Shown here: in pieces, positions 8,635-15,877 of the stretch
How positions within the stretch are numbered: position 1 is the first letter of the stretch
How the letters are laid out: each line of letters begins with the position of its first letter
DNA from: Bacteroidota bacterium
GTDB taxonomy: Bacteria > Bacteroidota > Rhodothermia > Rhodothermales > JAHQVL01
NCBI GenBank assembly: GCA_039111535.1
Contig: JBCCIM010000051.1
Location: forward strand, 1 to 33,556
Length of the DNA: 33,556 bases
Direction: 5' to 3'
The notes under the pieces: model-generated
Seen by the model: the letters and a program-made list of their open reading frames with translations, nothing else
Databases searched by the model: none
What the model was told of the DNA's origin: nothing
Program-made: the position numbers and the translations under genes

Positions 8635-11600
8635 CGCACCACAACAAATTGCTGGATATGCTGCGCATCTTCCGTTTGCACGCGGCAGAAGTATACACCA
8701 CTTGCCAGGCCATCTGTATCGAGATCAATCTGATGCCGGCCTGACCCAAACAGTCCGTCGTAGAGCACACCCACCTGCCGGCCTAGCGCGTCATGCACTA
8801 TAACGGTAACTTTGCTCGTTTGGGGCAAATTGATGTGCACAACACCTTGATTACGCACCGGATTGGGATAAATGGCATCCACTGTAAATTCGGTAACTGG
8901 CGCACCATTATCTTCCTGAGGAATAGCAATAGCTTCAGGGTATAACTGTGTGTTGGGTACCGGCTGTTTGATGATCGTATCGCTACTCCACAGTAAATGC
9001 GCCTGCGCTGTACTCTGGGCATCGTAGTAGGTAACCTCCAGCTCATATGTATTGTCAGCGTTAAGCTGGATGGTCTGACTCGGCGTTTCAGTGACGCTCT
9101 GCACCTGCCATTTATCAATAATCAGTGCACCGTCGAGCCAAACGCGCATGCCATCGTCGCTACGGGCATAAAATGTGTATGCACCACTTTCATCAGGCAC
9201 TACAAAACCCTTCCACCGTGCGCTAAAGTTATCTGTCGGATAGCCTGCGATTGGACCATCTCCTGCCCAGTTAAAGTTGATCTGCGCATCATGTCTGATC
9301 TCACTGCTGCCTGTCAGATCCGGGGTACGGTAGTATTCTCCTTGCAAGCCCTGCACGGTTGCATCAGCCCGAACGCCAGGTCCGTGAAACACCACCCAGT
9401 TTACATTAAAAAGATCTGTTGCCCCTGGCTCATTTTCGAATACCAGATACAGCGTATGGGTACCACCGGGGTCTTCGACCGGGATGGTTACGTCTCGAAA
9501 CGTCTGCCACCCACCCGTAAACTCTACATGTGCATAGCCGAGTTCAGGGCCGTCCGGCGCGTCCAATCGAACAGCAATCCGCCCACCGCTGCCGGCAGAT
9601 GCAATACGGAACGTCATCCCAAAGATATCTTTGAGATTGATCGGGCCAATCGCAGCATAATCTCCATCATCGATAAATGCGAGATGGACTCCGCCACCAC
9701 GTGGATCCTGACTATCTTCGGTACGCACACCTTCTTGCTCCAGGTAATGCTCTGCTTCAAATCTGCGCGGCTGGAGAATGTGTAGTGCGCGAGAGGTAAG
9801 CTGTCCCACGCCGTTGTCTCCCTTGTCGGTATAAGAGGCCTCCATCACATAGAATAACCGATCTCCTTCTCCACCATGGTCCTCTTCTGAAGCCACAAAA
9901 GAGCCGGTGCATCCTGTTGCCTGATCAAGTGGGTGTGTATGGTCGTCATGCCCGATAAACAATTGCAGGTCCAGGTCATCACAAGCGATACCCCCCGTTT
10001 CTGTTGAGCCGTCTTCCGGGTCCATTGCACCCATGTTAAAGGCCACGGGCTCCCCCCAATCGAAAATAGATCCGTCAGCCGGCGAATCCAGCATGATGGT
10101 TGGATAAGAATTACCCACCACAATCTGAAAACTTGCTACAGAGACATTCTCTGCCGGGTCTGTGGCTGTGAGGGTTGCTGTAAACACGCCGTTTTCCGTG
10201 TAGGTATGAGATACTATTGGATCGGTTGCGTCTACCGTGCCGTCCGCTTCAAAGTCCCAGGCAAAGGTCAGCGGCTCGTTCGGATCCGGGTCGAAAGATC
10301 TCGATGCATCAAACTGTACCTCCAGGGGGGATTGGCCGGCCAGTGGCGCAACTTCTGCTTGAATCACGGGCGCCCTGGATCCTTGCACAAAGGATATTTT
10401 TGTCAACCGTGAGTCTTCATTGTTGCCGCCAAAGCCTGTCCCCCACTCAAGCAGGTAAAGGGCGCCATCGGGGCCAGCTTTCATGTCGATGGGCCGCAGA
10501 AATTCCTGGTTTGAGAGAAACGGTTGAATGTCGAGAATCCCGCCCTGATCATCGAGCTTGACTTCATGAATCCAGTTACGGGCCCACTCATAGATGAACA
10601 ACGTATCATCAAAGTAATCCGGCAGCCGCACTTGTATGTCTTGTGTCTCTTCTCTGTAGTACACAGGACCAGCGAGGGCTGTACGGCCAACGCCCTCAGT
10701 CACATCTGGAAACTCGGTTGAAGGATTGTAGGGATACCAGATCCATGCCGGCAGTGCGGGGGGCAGGTTGGTTGCGCCTGTGTTGTTGGGTGAGTCGTTG
10801 ACAGGTGCATCACAATTGAAAAGGCTGCCTGAAGTGCTGGCACTAAAATCATAGTCGCGGTACGACTTGTTGTCAGCTATACAGTAAGGCCATCCATAGT
10901 TGCCGGCTTCTTTGGCCTGATTCCATTCATCAAAACCCCGTGGTCCGCGGCTGGTATCATCGTTGCCGGCGTCTGGTCCGACATCTCCCCAATACAGCCA
11001 GCCTCGCCGGCTGTCAATCGAAAACCTGAACGGATTGCGGAGTCCCATGATGTAGATTTCGGGACGACCATCTGCAGGGTCTTCAAACAGATTACCTGTC
11101 GGAACGGTGTACGTGCCATCAGGCTGCGGGGTAATGCGCAGAATTTTACCGCGTAGGTCATTGGTATTGCTCGAAGATTTCTGTGCATCCCAGGCTTCAC
11201 GGCCAGGGCGTTCATCAATGGGCGCAAAACCACTCGATTCAAAGGGATTGGTGTTATCGCCAGTTGCAATAAACAGGTTACCCGCCGCATCGAAGCGCAT
11301 GGCACCACCAGAGTGGCAACACTGCTCTCGTTGCACCAAGATGTCCAACAGCAGCGCTTCGGAAGATATGTCAAGCGTGTTGCCCGTCATGGTGAAGCGC
11401 GACACGTACTGCTTGTCAGTTTCAGTGACCGGTGAATAGAAGAGATAGACCCAGTTGTTGGTTTCAAATTCAGGATCCAGCGCAATCCCAATCAGGCCGT
11501 CTTCATTGGAAGTCACCACATCAATGGTGCCGGCTGTTGTGGTCAGCGCCGTCTGGGGGTCATAGATTTGCAGGTCTCCCCCACGCTCCACGTAGAAGAC

Positions 11601-12461
11601 GCGCCCATCGGGAGCAATGTCCAACGCCATCGGGTTTTCTGTATTGTCATCCAGCGTAACCCGATCATAGTTGTCCCACACGGTACCGCCGCAGTCGCCG
11701 TCTATTTCACCGGCAGCGTATTCGATACCGTACAAAATGTGTTCTCTGAACAACGGCTCCGAAAAACTCTCGATGGTGTGTCCGCCTCCGGTATACCAGC
11801 TCCGGGCGCCTTCATATACCTGGCACCAGGCAATCGGGTGGTCAGCGCCCATGGTCCCTCCGTTGTACGATTTTTCGCTTAAGGTTGCGAGCACGTGCAC
11901 ATTGCCACGGGGATTATCCTGAAAGTTGTACCACTCATCAAAACGAGTCCAGCGCTCGGGCAGCATCTGCGTTGAGGGATGTTCATCATCAACAACATGT
12001 ATGGTACCTGGCATGTCTGGCGGATGGCTCTCAAAGTAGGCGCCCACCAGACCGCCGTAGAAGGGCCAATCGTATTCAGTATCCGCTGCGGCATGGATGC
12101 CCACAAACCCGCCGCCGGCGCGGATATACCGCTCAAATGCAGCCTGCTGGTCATCATTCAGGATATCTCCCGTTGTACTGAGAAAAATAACAACCTCGTA
12201 GTTAGCCAGGTTTGCATCGGTAAAGGCAGCAGCGTCTTCGGTTGCATCGAGCTCAAAATTGTGGATAACAGCCAGCTCTTTGATCGCTGCGATGCCGGCT
12301 TCGATGGAATCGTGGCGAAAGCCGGCCGTTTTTGAGAAAACCAACGCGGTAAACCCGTGCGGATCTTCGGGCGGCTCAGGCGTTGTTGGCTCTGGACCCA
12401 TGACCATGGCAGAAAACAAAAGGATACAGACAAGCCAGACCCATCGTTTTGGTGGCATCAT
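8631..12461 (-). CDS. Secreted ThuA / glucose-sorbosone dehydrogenase-like protein with PKD, CBM6, PA14 and T9SS sorting domain
   Basis: 1276 residues. A signal peptide (1-22) is followed by a Pro/Glu-rich linker. ThuA glutamine-amidotransferase-like domain: about 36-255 (FSKTAGFRHDS, GIHAAAD). Beta-propeller of the soluble glucose/sorbosone dehydrogenase family: about 260-690 (REQCCHSGGAMRFD, MGLRNPFRFSID, AGNYGWPYC). PKD domain: about 698-783. CBM6-like sugar-binding domain: about 900-1028 (RFEAEHYLEQEG, GGWQTFRDVTIPV). PA14: about 1036-1175 (GLQGEYYRTPDL). T9SS type A sorting domain: 1190-1276 (IYPNPV, DALGRQV, LASGVYFCRV). The protein should be exported by T9SS and act on sugars or polysaccharide at or outside the cell surface. 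Family precedent suggests PQQ-dependent sugar oxidation, but the domain is only dehydrogenase-like and activity is unproven. This architecture recurs in Bacteroidota. Confidence 0.92.
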   Translation of the reverse strand: MMPPKRWVWLVCILLFSAMVMGPEPTTPEPPEDPHGFTALVFSKTAGFRHDSIEAGIAAIKELAVIHNFELDATEDAAAFTDANLANYEVVIFLSTTGDILNDDQQAAFERYIRAGGGFVGIHAAADTEYDWPFYGGLVGAYFESHPPDMPGTIHVVDDEHPSTQMLPERWTRFDEWYNFQDNPRGNVHVLATLSEKSYNGGTMGADHPIAWCQVYEGARSWYTGGGHTIESFSEPLFREHILYGIEYAAGEIDGDCGGTVWDNYDRVTLDDNTENPMALDIAPDGRVFYVERGGDLQIYDPQTALTTTAGTIDVVTSNEDGLIGIALDPEFETNNWVYLFYSPVTETDKQYVSRFTMTGNTLDISSEALLLDILVQREQCCHSGGAMRFDAAGNLFIATGDNTNPFESSGFAPIDERPGREAWDAQKSSSNTNDLRGKILRITPQPDGTYTVPTGNLFEDPADGRPEIYIMGLRNPFRFSIDSRRGWLYWGDVGPDAGNDDTSRGPRGFDEWNQAKEAGNYGWPYCIADNKSYRDYDFSASTSGSLFNCDAPVNDSPNNTGATNLPPALPAWIWYPYNPSTEFPDVTEGVGRTALAGPVYYREETQDIQVRLPDYFDDTLFIYEWARNWIHEVKLDDQGGILDIQPFLSNQEFLRPIDMKAGPDGALYLLEWGTGFGGNNEDSRLTKISFVQGSRAPVIQAEVAPLAGQSPLEVQFDASRSFDPDPNEPLTFAWDFEADGTVDATDPIVSHTYTENGVFTATLTATDPAENVSVASFQIVVGNSYPTIMLDSPADGSIFDWGEPVAFNMGAMDPEDGSTETGGIACDDLDLQLFIGHDDHTHPLDQATGCTGSFVASEEDHGGEGDRLFYVMEASYTDKGDNGVGQLTSRALHILQPRRFEAEHYLEQEGVRTEDSQDPRGGGVHLAFIDDGDYAAIGPINLKDIFGMTFRIASAGSGGRIAVRLDAPDGPELGYAHVEFTGGWQTFRDVTIPVEDPGGTHTLYLVFENEPGATDLFNVNWVVFHGPGVRADATVQGLQGEYYRTPDLTGSSEIRHDAQINFNWAGDGPIAGYPTDNFSARWKGFVVPDESGAYTFYARSDDGMRVWLDGALIIDKWQVQSVTETPSQTIQLNADNTYELEVTYYDAQSTAQAHLLWSSDTIIKQPVPNTQLYPEAIAIPQEDNGAPVTEFTVDAIYPNPVRNQGVVHINLPQTSKVTVIVHDALGRQVGVLYDGLFGSGRHQIDLDTDGLASGVYFCRVQTEDAQHIQQFVVVR

Positions 12462-12502
12462 GGAGTACGTAATTTAAAGTGGTAGCTTAGAGAGGACGGT
12501 GC

Positions 12503-13051
12503 CTACTCCACCAGCCTTGCTGCATACTTCGCGCGGAGCTTAAGCACTTTGGGTGCAATAACTGCCATGCAATAAGGCTGATAGGTATTGTTTGCGAAGT
12601 AGTCCTGGTGGTAATCTTCCGCGGGGTAAAATTCGGGAAGCGGTACAACTTCAGTAACAATAGGATCACCAAAGGTATTATCCGCAGTAAGTCTGTCGAT
12701 AACAGCCTGCGCAGTCTTTTGCTGCTCCGCATTGTGGTACATAATGGTGGAGCGATACTGCGTCCCCCGGTCGTTGCCCTGGCGATTCAGGGTTGTGGGA
12801 TCGTGCATCGCAAAGAAGATCTCCAGCACTTCTTCATAGGTAATTTCAGCAGTATCAAAGGACACCTGAACAACTTCTGCATGTCCGGTGGTACCAGAGC
12901 AAACTTCCTTGTAAGTAGGATTGGGATTTTTGCCACCGGCATAGCCAGAAACCAGTTTCTGAATGCCCTTGAGGGGACTGAACACGGCTTCGATACACCA
13001 AAAACATCCGCCACCAAGCGTAGCAACTTCTGTATGCGCTGTCATTTTCAT
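12503..13051 (-). CDS. msrA: Peptide-methionine (S)-S-oxide reductase MsrA
   Basis: From the chosen start the protein is 182 residues, normal for MsrA. The catalytic motif GGGCFWC is at 13-19 with Cys16 as the nucleophile. Other hallmarks are SGYAGG, YKEVCSGTTGHAE, FFAMHDPTTLNRQGND, GTQYRS and AEDYHQDY. It repairs oxidised methionine in proteins, in the cytoplasm as no signal peptide is seen. The frame can be extended 11 codons to a TTG at 13084, but the ATG at 13051 fits the family better. A Cys in the C-terminal part (QPYCMAV) could be the resolving cysteine. No partner msrB is visible. Confidence 0.95.
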   Translation of the reverse strand: MKMTAHTEVATLGGGCFWCIEAVFSPLKGIQKLVSGYAGGKNPNPTYKEVCSGTTGHAEVVQVSFDTAEITYEEVLEIFFAMHDPTTLNRQGNDRGTQYRSTIMYHNAEQQKTAQAVIDRLTADNTFGDPIVTEVVPLPEFYPAEDYHQDYFANNTYQPYCMAVIAPKVLKLRAKYAARLVE

Positions 13052-13144
13052 CAAACCTGTTTGGATAGCACGCCAATTTAACAAACTTTCTACTTGAAAG
13101 CTTGGGCTATTACGTGCCCCTTCTTCGCGCAGCGTTACTGATAT

Positions 13145-14176
13145 TCAGGTAGAATTTCGTTTACGATGTGATCCAAAATTGCCAGTTCTTGCTGGGCCTT
13201 TTTTGTTTGCATTTACGGCCCACTTTGCCGTTGTAGCAACAATCAAATCGAGGGCCGGCACGGTGTAGACAAACTGCCCACCATACCCCCATGCAAGCAC
13301 AACTTCATCAGCGTTGCCATGGTCGAGGTACCACAGGTAGCCGTAGTCGACGTCGGTAAGGTCGCCATAGACAAAGTTGAGCGGCCACTGCACAGTTTGC
13401 ACCTGTTGCATCCAGGTTGTCGGCACCACTTGCGTACCGTTGTAGGCACCATCATCCAGCACAAGTTGACCAAGTTTTACCATGTCAACGGGCTTGAGCT
13501 GGATACCGTGACCGCCATAGGGATTGCCCTGTTTGTCGGCATCCCAGGCAGATTGCGTAATCCCCAACGGTCCAAACAGATGCGTGGCTGCAAAAGCATC
13601 GAGTGACATACCGGTGGCTTCGGCTACCATTACCCCAAGGATATGGGTTGCGCCCGTGTTGTAGGTATAGTACGTACCCGGCGTATGCGAAAGGGGCTTA
13701 TCGAGCACGTATTGCACCTGGTCCTGCGCGTTAATCCAGATTCCAAATTCATTGCCTCCTATTTCACTCCACTGAAATCCACCTGTCATTGTGAGCAGTT
13801 GCCCAACCGTAATTCCGGCTTTGTCATTCAAGTTTGCAGTACCTGCCAGGTGGTCGCCGATGGTATCATCGAGGCCGCCCATATGGCCTTCTTCAATAGC
13901 AATACCAACGAGAAGCGCTACAACGCTTTTGGTGACGGAACGGACATGTTTAAGGTCATTGGCGCTGGTGCCTGCAAAGTAGGATGCAGACACAATTTGC
14001 CCGTTGTGCATTGTGACCAAACTTTCCAGTCCCTTGATTTTGAGTTTGCCTCCACCGCCGCCGCCTCGCATGGCAGCAACATCATCTAATGCAGCTTCCT
14101 GGGTAGGCATTGTATCGCAAGAAACCAGTGCAAAACACAGGAAAAAACAGGTCAGGAGTCCACGAAAACGGGTCAT
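13145..14176 (-). CDS. Beta-lactamase-fold serine hydrolase lipoprotein, apparent frameshift near the C-terminus
   Basis: A class C beta-lactamase-related (COG1680-type) serine hydrolase. The start at 14176 is preferred because it gives a clean lipoprotein signal ending FALVSC (Cys20); the frame extends upstream to 14248 but adds an implausible leader. SVTK at 80-83 supplies the Ser nucleophile and Lys, PGTYYTYNTGATHILG corresponds to the second motif, and AWGYGGQFVYT to the third. As read, the protein ends in a basic, odd tail (TGNFGSHRKRNST). Removing one A from the A6 run (13199-13204) instead yields AQQELAILDHIVNEILPEYQ and a stop at 13135, a far more natural end. This is either an assembly error or a true indel. 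Physiological substrate unknown. Confidence 0.87.
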   Translation of the reverse strand: MTRFRGLLTCFFLCFALVSCDTMPTQEAALDDVAAMRGGGGGGKLKIKGLESLVTMHNGQIVSASYFAGTSANDLKHVRSVTKSVVALLVGIAIEEGHMGGLDDTIGDHLAGTANLNDKAGITVGQLLTMTGGFQWSEIGGNEFGIWINAQDQVQYVLDKPLSHTPGTYYTYNTGATHILGVMVAEATGMSLDAFAATHLFGPLGITQSAWDADKQGNPYGGHGIQLKPVDMVKLGQLVLDDGAYNGTQVVPTTWMQQVQTVQWPLNFVYGDLTDVDYGYLWYLDHGNADEVVLAWGYGGQFVYTVPALDLIVATTAKWAVNANKKGPARTGNFGSHRKRNST

Positions 14177-14269
14177 ACCAAAAGTTCGGGTAAATGGATA
14201 AATAATGCTACCAAGTATAAGGCGCAGGAAGTTAACGAAACATATCACTTTGGCGTATATTCGCCCACC

Positions 14270-14776
14270 CTAAAAAACGGGGTCGCCCAACGGGCTAACC
14301 GGGCAATTCTCGGCCTCGGGTTCAATGGTATAGATGATCGATGCAATTTTCCATCCAGCTGCTGTTTTCACCAGGTGAAACGCATCCGTACCACAATGGC
14401 TGAATGCCTCATCCTGGTAAAAATCATAGCGCGTCCAAACAGACGCCAGCATGCCATCTATGCGGATTTCGGGCTCCCAAACACGCTCCAACATGGGCGA
14501 CGTTGCTCCGCCCAGCATGGCTACATCCTGATCAACCATGCGCCAGCCATAGCCGGGTTCGCCGTCTTGCGTGAACAATGCAATGGCCGCCCCCTCTGGC
14601 AGCATCACATCTCGAAATGCCGTTGTATCCTGCGTCGAAATCGCATTAATAAACTGATCTACGGCCGCAGCAACCTGCGTAGCCTCAGGATTGACGGGTT
14701 GAGGAGGATCGGGGACTTCGCAAGCGCACAACAGCAAAAAACAGAATAGCAAAAAACAAAATGGGAGATATTTCAT
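14270..14776 (-). CDS. NTF2/SnoaL-like lipoprotein
   Basis: 168 residues. MKYLPFCFLLFCFLL is a lipoprotein signal with lipobox LCAC (Cys19), followed by a Pro-rich linker. Residues about 35-150 fit the cone-shaped NTF2/SnoaL fold: VAAAVDQFINAISTQDTTAFRDVM as the first helices, then VWEPEIRIDGMLASVWTRYDFY and GTDAFHLVKTAAGWKIASIIYTI as the final strands. Members may be small enzymes or binding proteins, and sequence alone does not decide. It lies between two other exported-protein genes on the same strand, 93 bases before the serine hydrolase start. Confidence 0.75.
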   Translation of the reverse strand: MKYLPFCFLLFCFLLLCACEVPDPPQPVNPEATQVAAAVDQFINAISTQDTTAFRDVMLPEGAAIALFTQDGEPGYGWRMVDQDVAMLGGATSPMLERVWEPEIRIDGMLASVWTRYDFYQDEAFSHCGTDAFHLVKTAAGWKIASIIYTIEPEAENCPVSPLGDPVF

Positions 14777-14791
14777 AGCGATCTGTAAATA

Positions 14792-14841
14792 AAAAGGGGC
14801 AAGCGCAAATTACACGTTCTTTGTGTAAAATGCGCTTGCCC
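14792..14841 (-). terminator. Rho-independent terminator of the DUF4097 gene
   Basis: An 11-bp perfect outer stem (GGGCAAGCGCA at 14797-14807 with TGCGCTTGCCC at 14831-14841) and an inner TACAC/GTGTA pair. Read on the minus strand the stem is followed by CTTTTTAT. It lies 46 bases past the stop of the DUF4097 gene and just before the NTF2-like gene. Confidence 0.8.
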
Positions 14842-14886
14842 ACGAAGAAAGCCGGAAGCAATCTCCCAAATTTTGGTCAGGTTAAA

Positions 14887-15693
14887 CTAACTACGTTTGA
14901 CGCTAACCCCACCGTTGGTTGTCATTACGCGAATTGTTTTGCCGCCACTGCCCAGTTTTGTGGTGATTTTGCGATCCAGGTTGCCTTGCACGGTAACCGG
15001 GAAATCAAATTTCAGCCGGCCATTAACCGTGCCGGTAACCAGCTTCGCAGAGTAATCTTCGGGTATTTTGAGGGTTACACCACCATTGGTTGTAGAAACA
15101 TCCAGCCCTTCCCCTTCCCACGAATCGCCGGTGAGGCGTACGCTAACGCCACCATTGGTGGTATGCCCGGACACATTGCCGGCCATATCCGAGAGCGAAA
15201 CGCCACCATTCAGCACATCAAAATCAACATCCCCATTGATTTCTTTAACCCGAACGCCGCCATTGTGCGTTTCGAGAGACAGGTCTGTTTCGTGCGGCAC
15301 ATAAATTTCAAAGCTCACAGATACCGAGGCTTTCCGGCCCCAGCGCGACATTTTCTGTGGCACGTCAGGTTCGATCGTTCTCCTGAGGCTCACTTCTACT
15401 TCCTCAACGAGTTCACGGGCCTGGCGTTCGGAACGCGCGCGTCCGGATACTTTAGCGCGCACGAGGATTTCGTTTTTATCCCAACCGATGATACTAATAC
15501 CACCATTTTGCCCCCCATCCACATTTACCTGGTCGCGCGACTTGAGTTCGTACTCGCGGACTTCGCAGTATTTTTCGAGGTTGTTATTCCAGTTGTCGTC
15601 ATCACACCAATCGTCATTTTGAGAGACGCGATCCTGTGCCATAGCCGGCACGGAAAGTAAAATCAACAGGGTGAAGGCTAGCAGTTTACGCAT
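14887..15693 (-). CDS. DUF4097 family secreted beta-helix-like protein
   Basis: 268 residues. Signal peptide MRKLLAFTLLILLSVPAMA, likely cut before QDRV. The body is a ladder of short beta repeats of the NGGV type (QNGGISI, HNGGVRV, LNGGVSL, TNGGVSV, TNGGVTL, and the final TNGGVSVKRS) spaced about 18-25 residues apart, the pattern of DUF4097 'putative adhesin' proteins, which are predicted to fold as right-handed beta-helices. Two cysteines early in the mature part (DDWCDDDN and EKYCEV) may pair. Function is unknown across the family; an envelope or extracellular location is expected. It has its own strong downstream terminator, so it may be a single-gene unit. Confidence 0.85.
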   Translation of the reverse strand: MRKLLAFTLLILLSVPAMAQDRVSQNDDWCDDDNWNNNLEKYCEVREYELKSRDQVNVDGGQNGGISIIGWDKNEILVRAKVSGRARSERQARELVEEVEVSLRRTIEPDVPQKMSRWGRKASVSVSFEIYVPHETDLSLETHNGGVRVKEINGDVDFDVLNGGVSLSDMAGNVSGHTTNGGVSVRLTGDSWEGEGLDVSTTNGGVTLKIPEDYSAKLVTGTVNGRLKFDFPVTVQGNLDRKITTKLGSGGKTIRVMTTNGGVSVKRS

Positions 15694-15877
15694 GATGAAA
15701 GGTCCAGCTTTTGATGAAGGAGAGGCTACAGCCTGCAGGAATACAGCTGCTAAATTTTTAAGCAGTACGTGAGTAGAATCGCTCAGGTTACACTATCCAG
15801 CCCCAGCACCTTTTAACGGGACCCAGACTTCTATACATTAGCTACGCATACCCTCTGGCCAACCAACGCCTTCACCT

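Noticed and set aside
8997-9785. 262-codon plus-strand frame opposite the PA14/CBM6 part of the 1276-residue protein
   Set aside because: Shadow frame; the minus strand shows uninterrupted known domains.
13199-13205. Programmed ribosomal frameshift at the A-rich site in the serine hydrolase
   Set aside because: Restoring the natural C-terminus needs a +1 shift (or loss of one base); an A-AAA-AAG type slippery site gives -1, and no stimulatory structure is obvious.
14821-15660. 279-codon open frame on the plus strand opposite the DUF4097 gene
   Set aside because: It is antisense to a protein with a clear signal peptide and NGGV repeats and has no domain of its own; the repetitive codon pattern keeps the opposite frame open.
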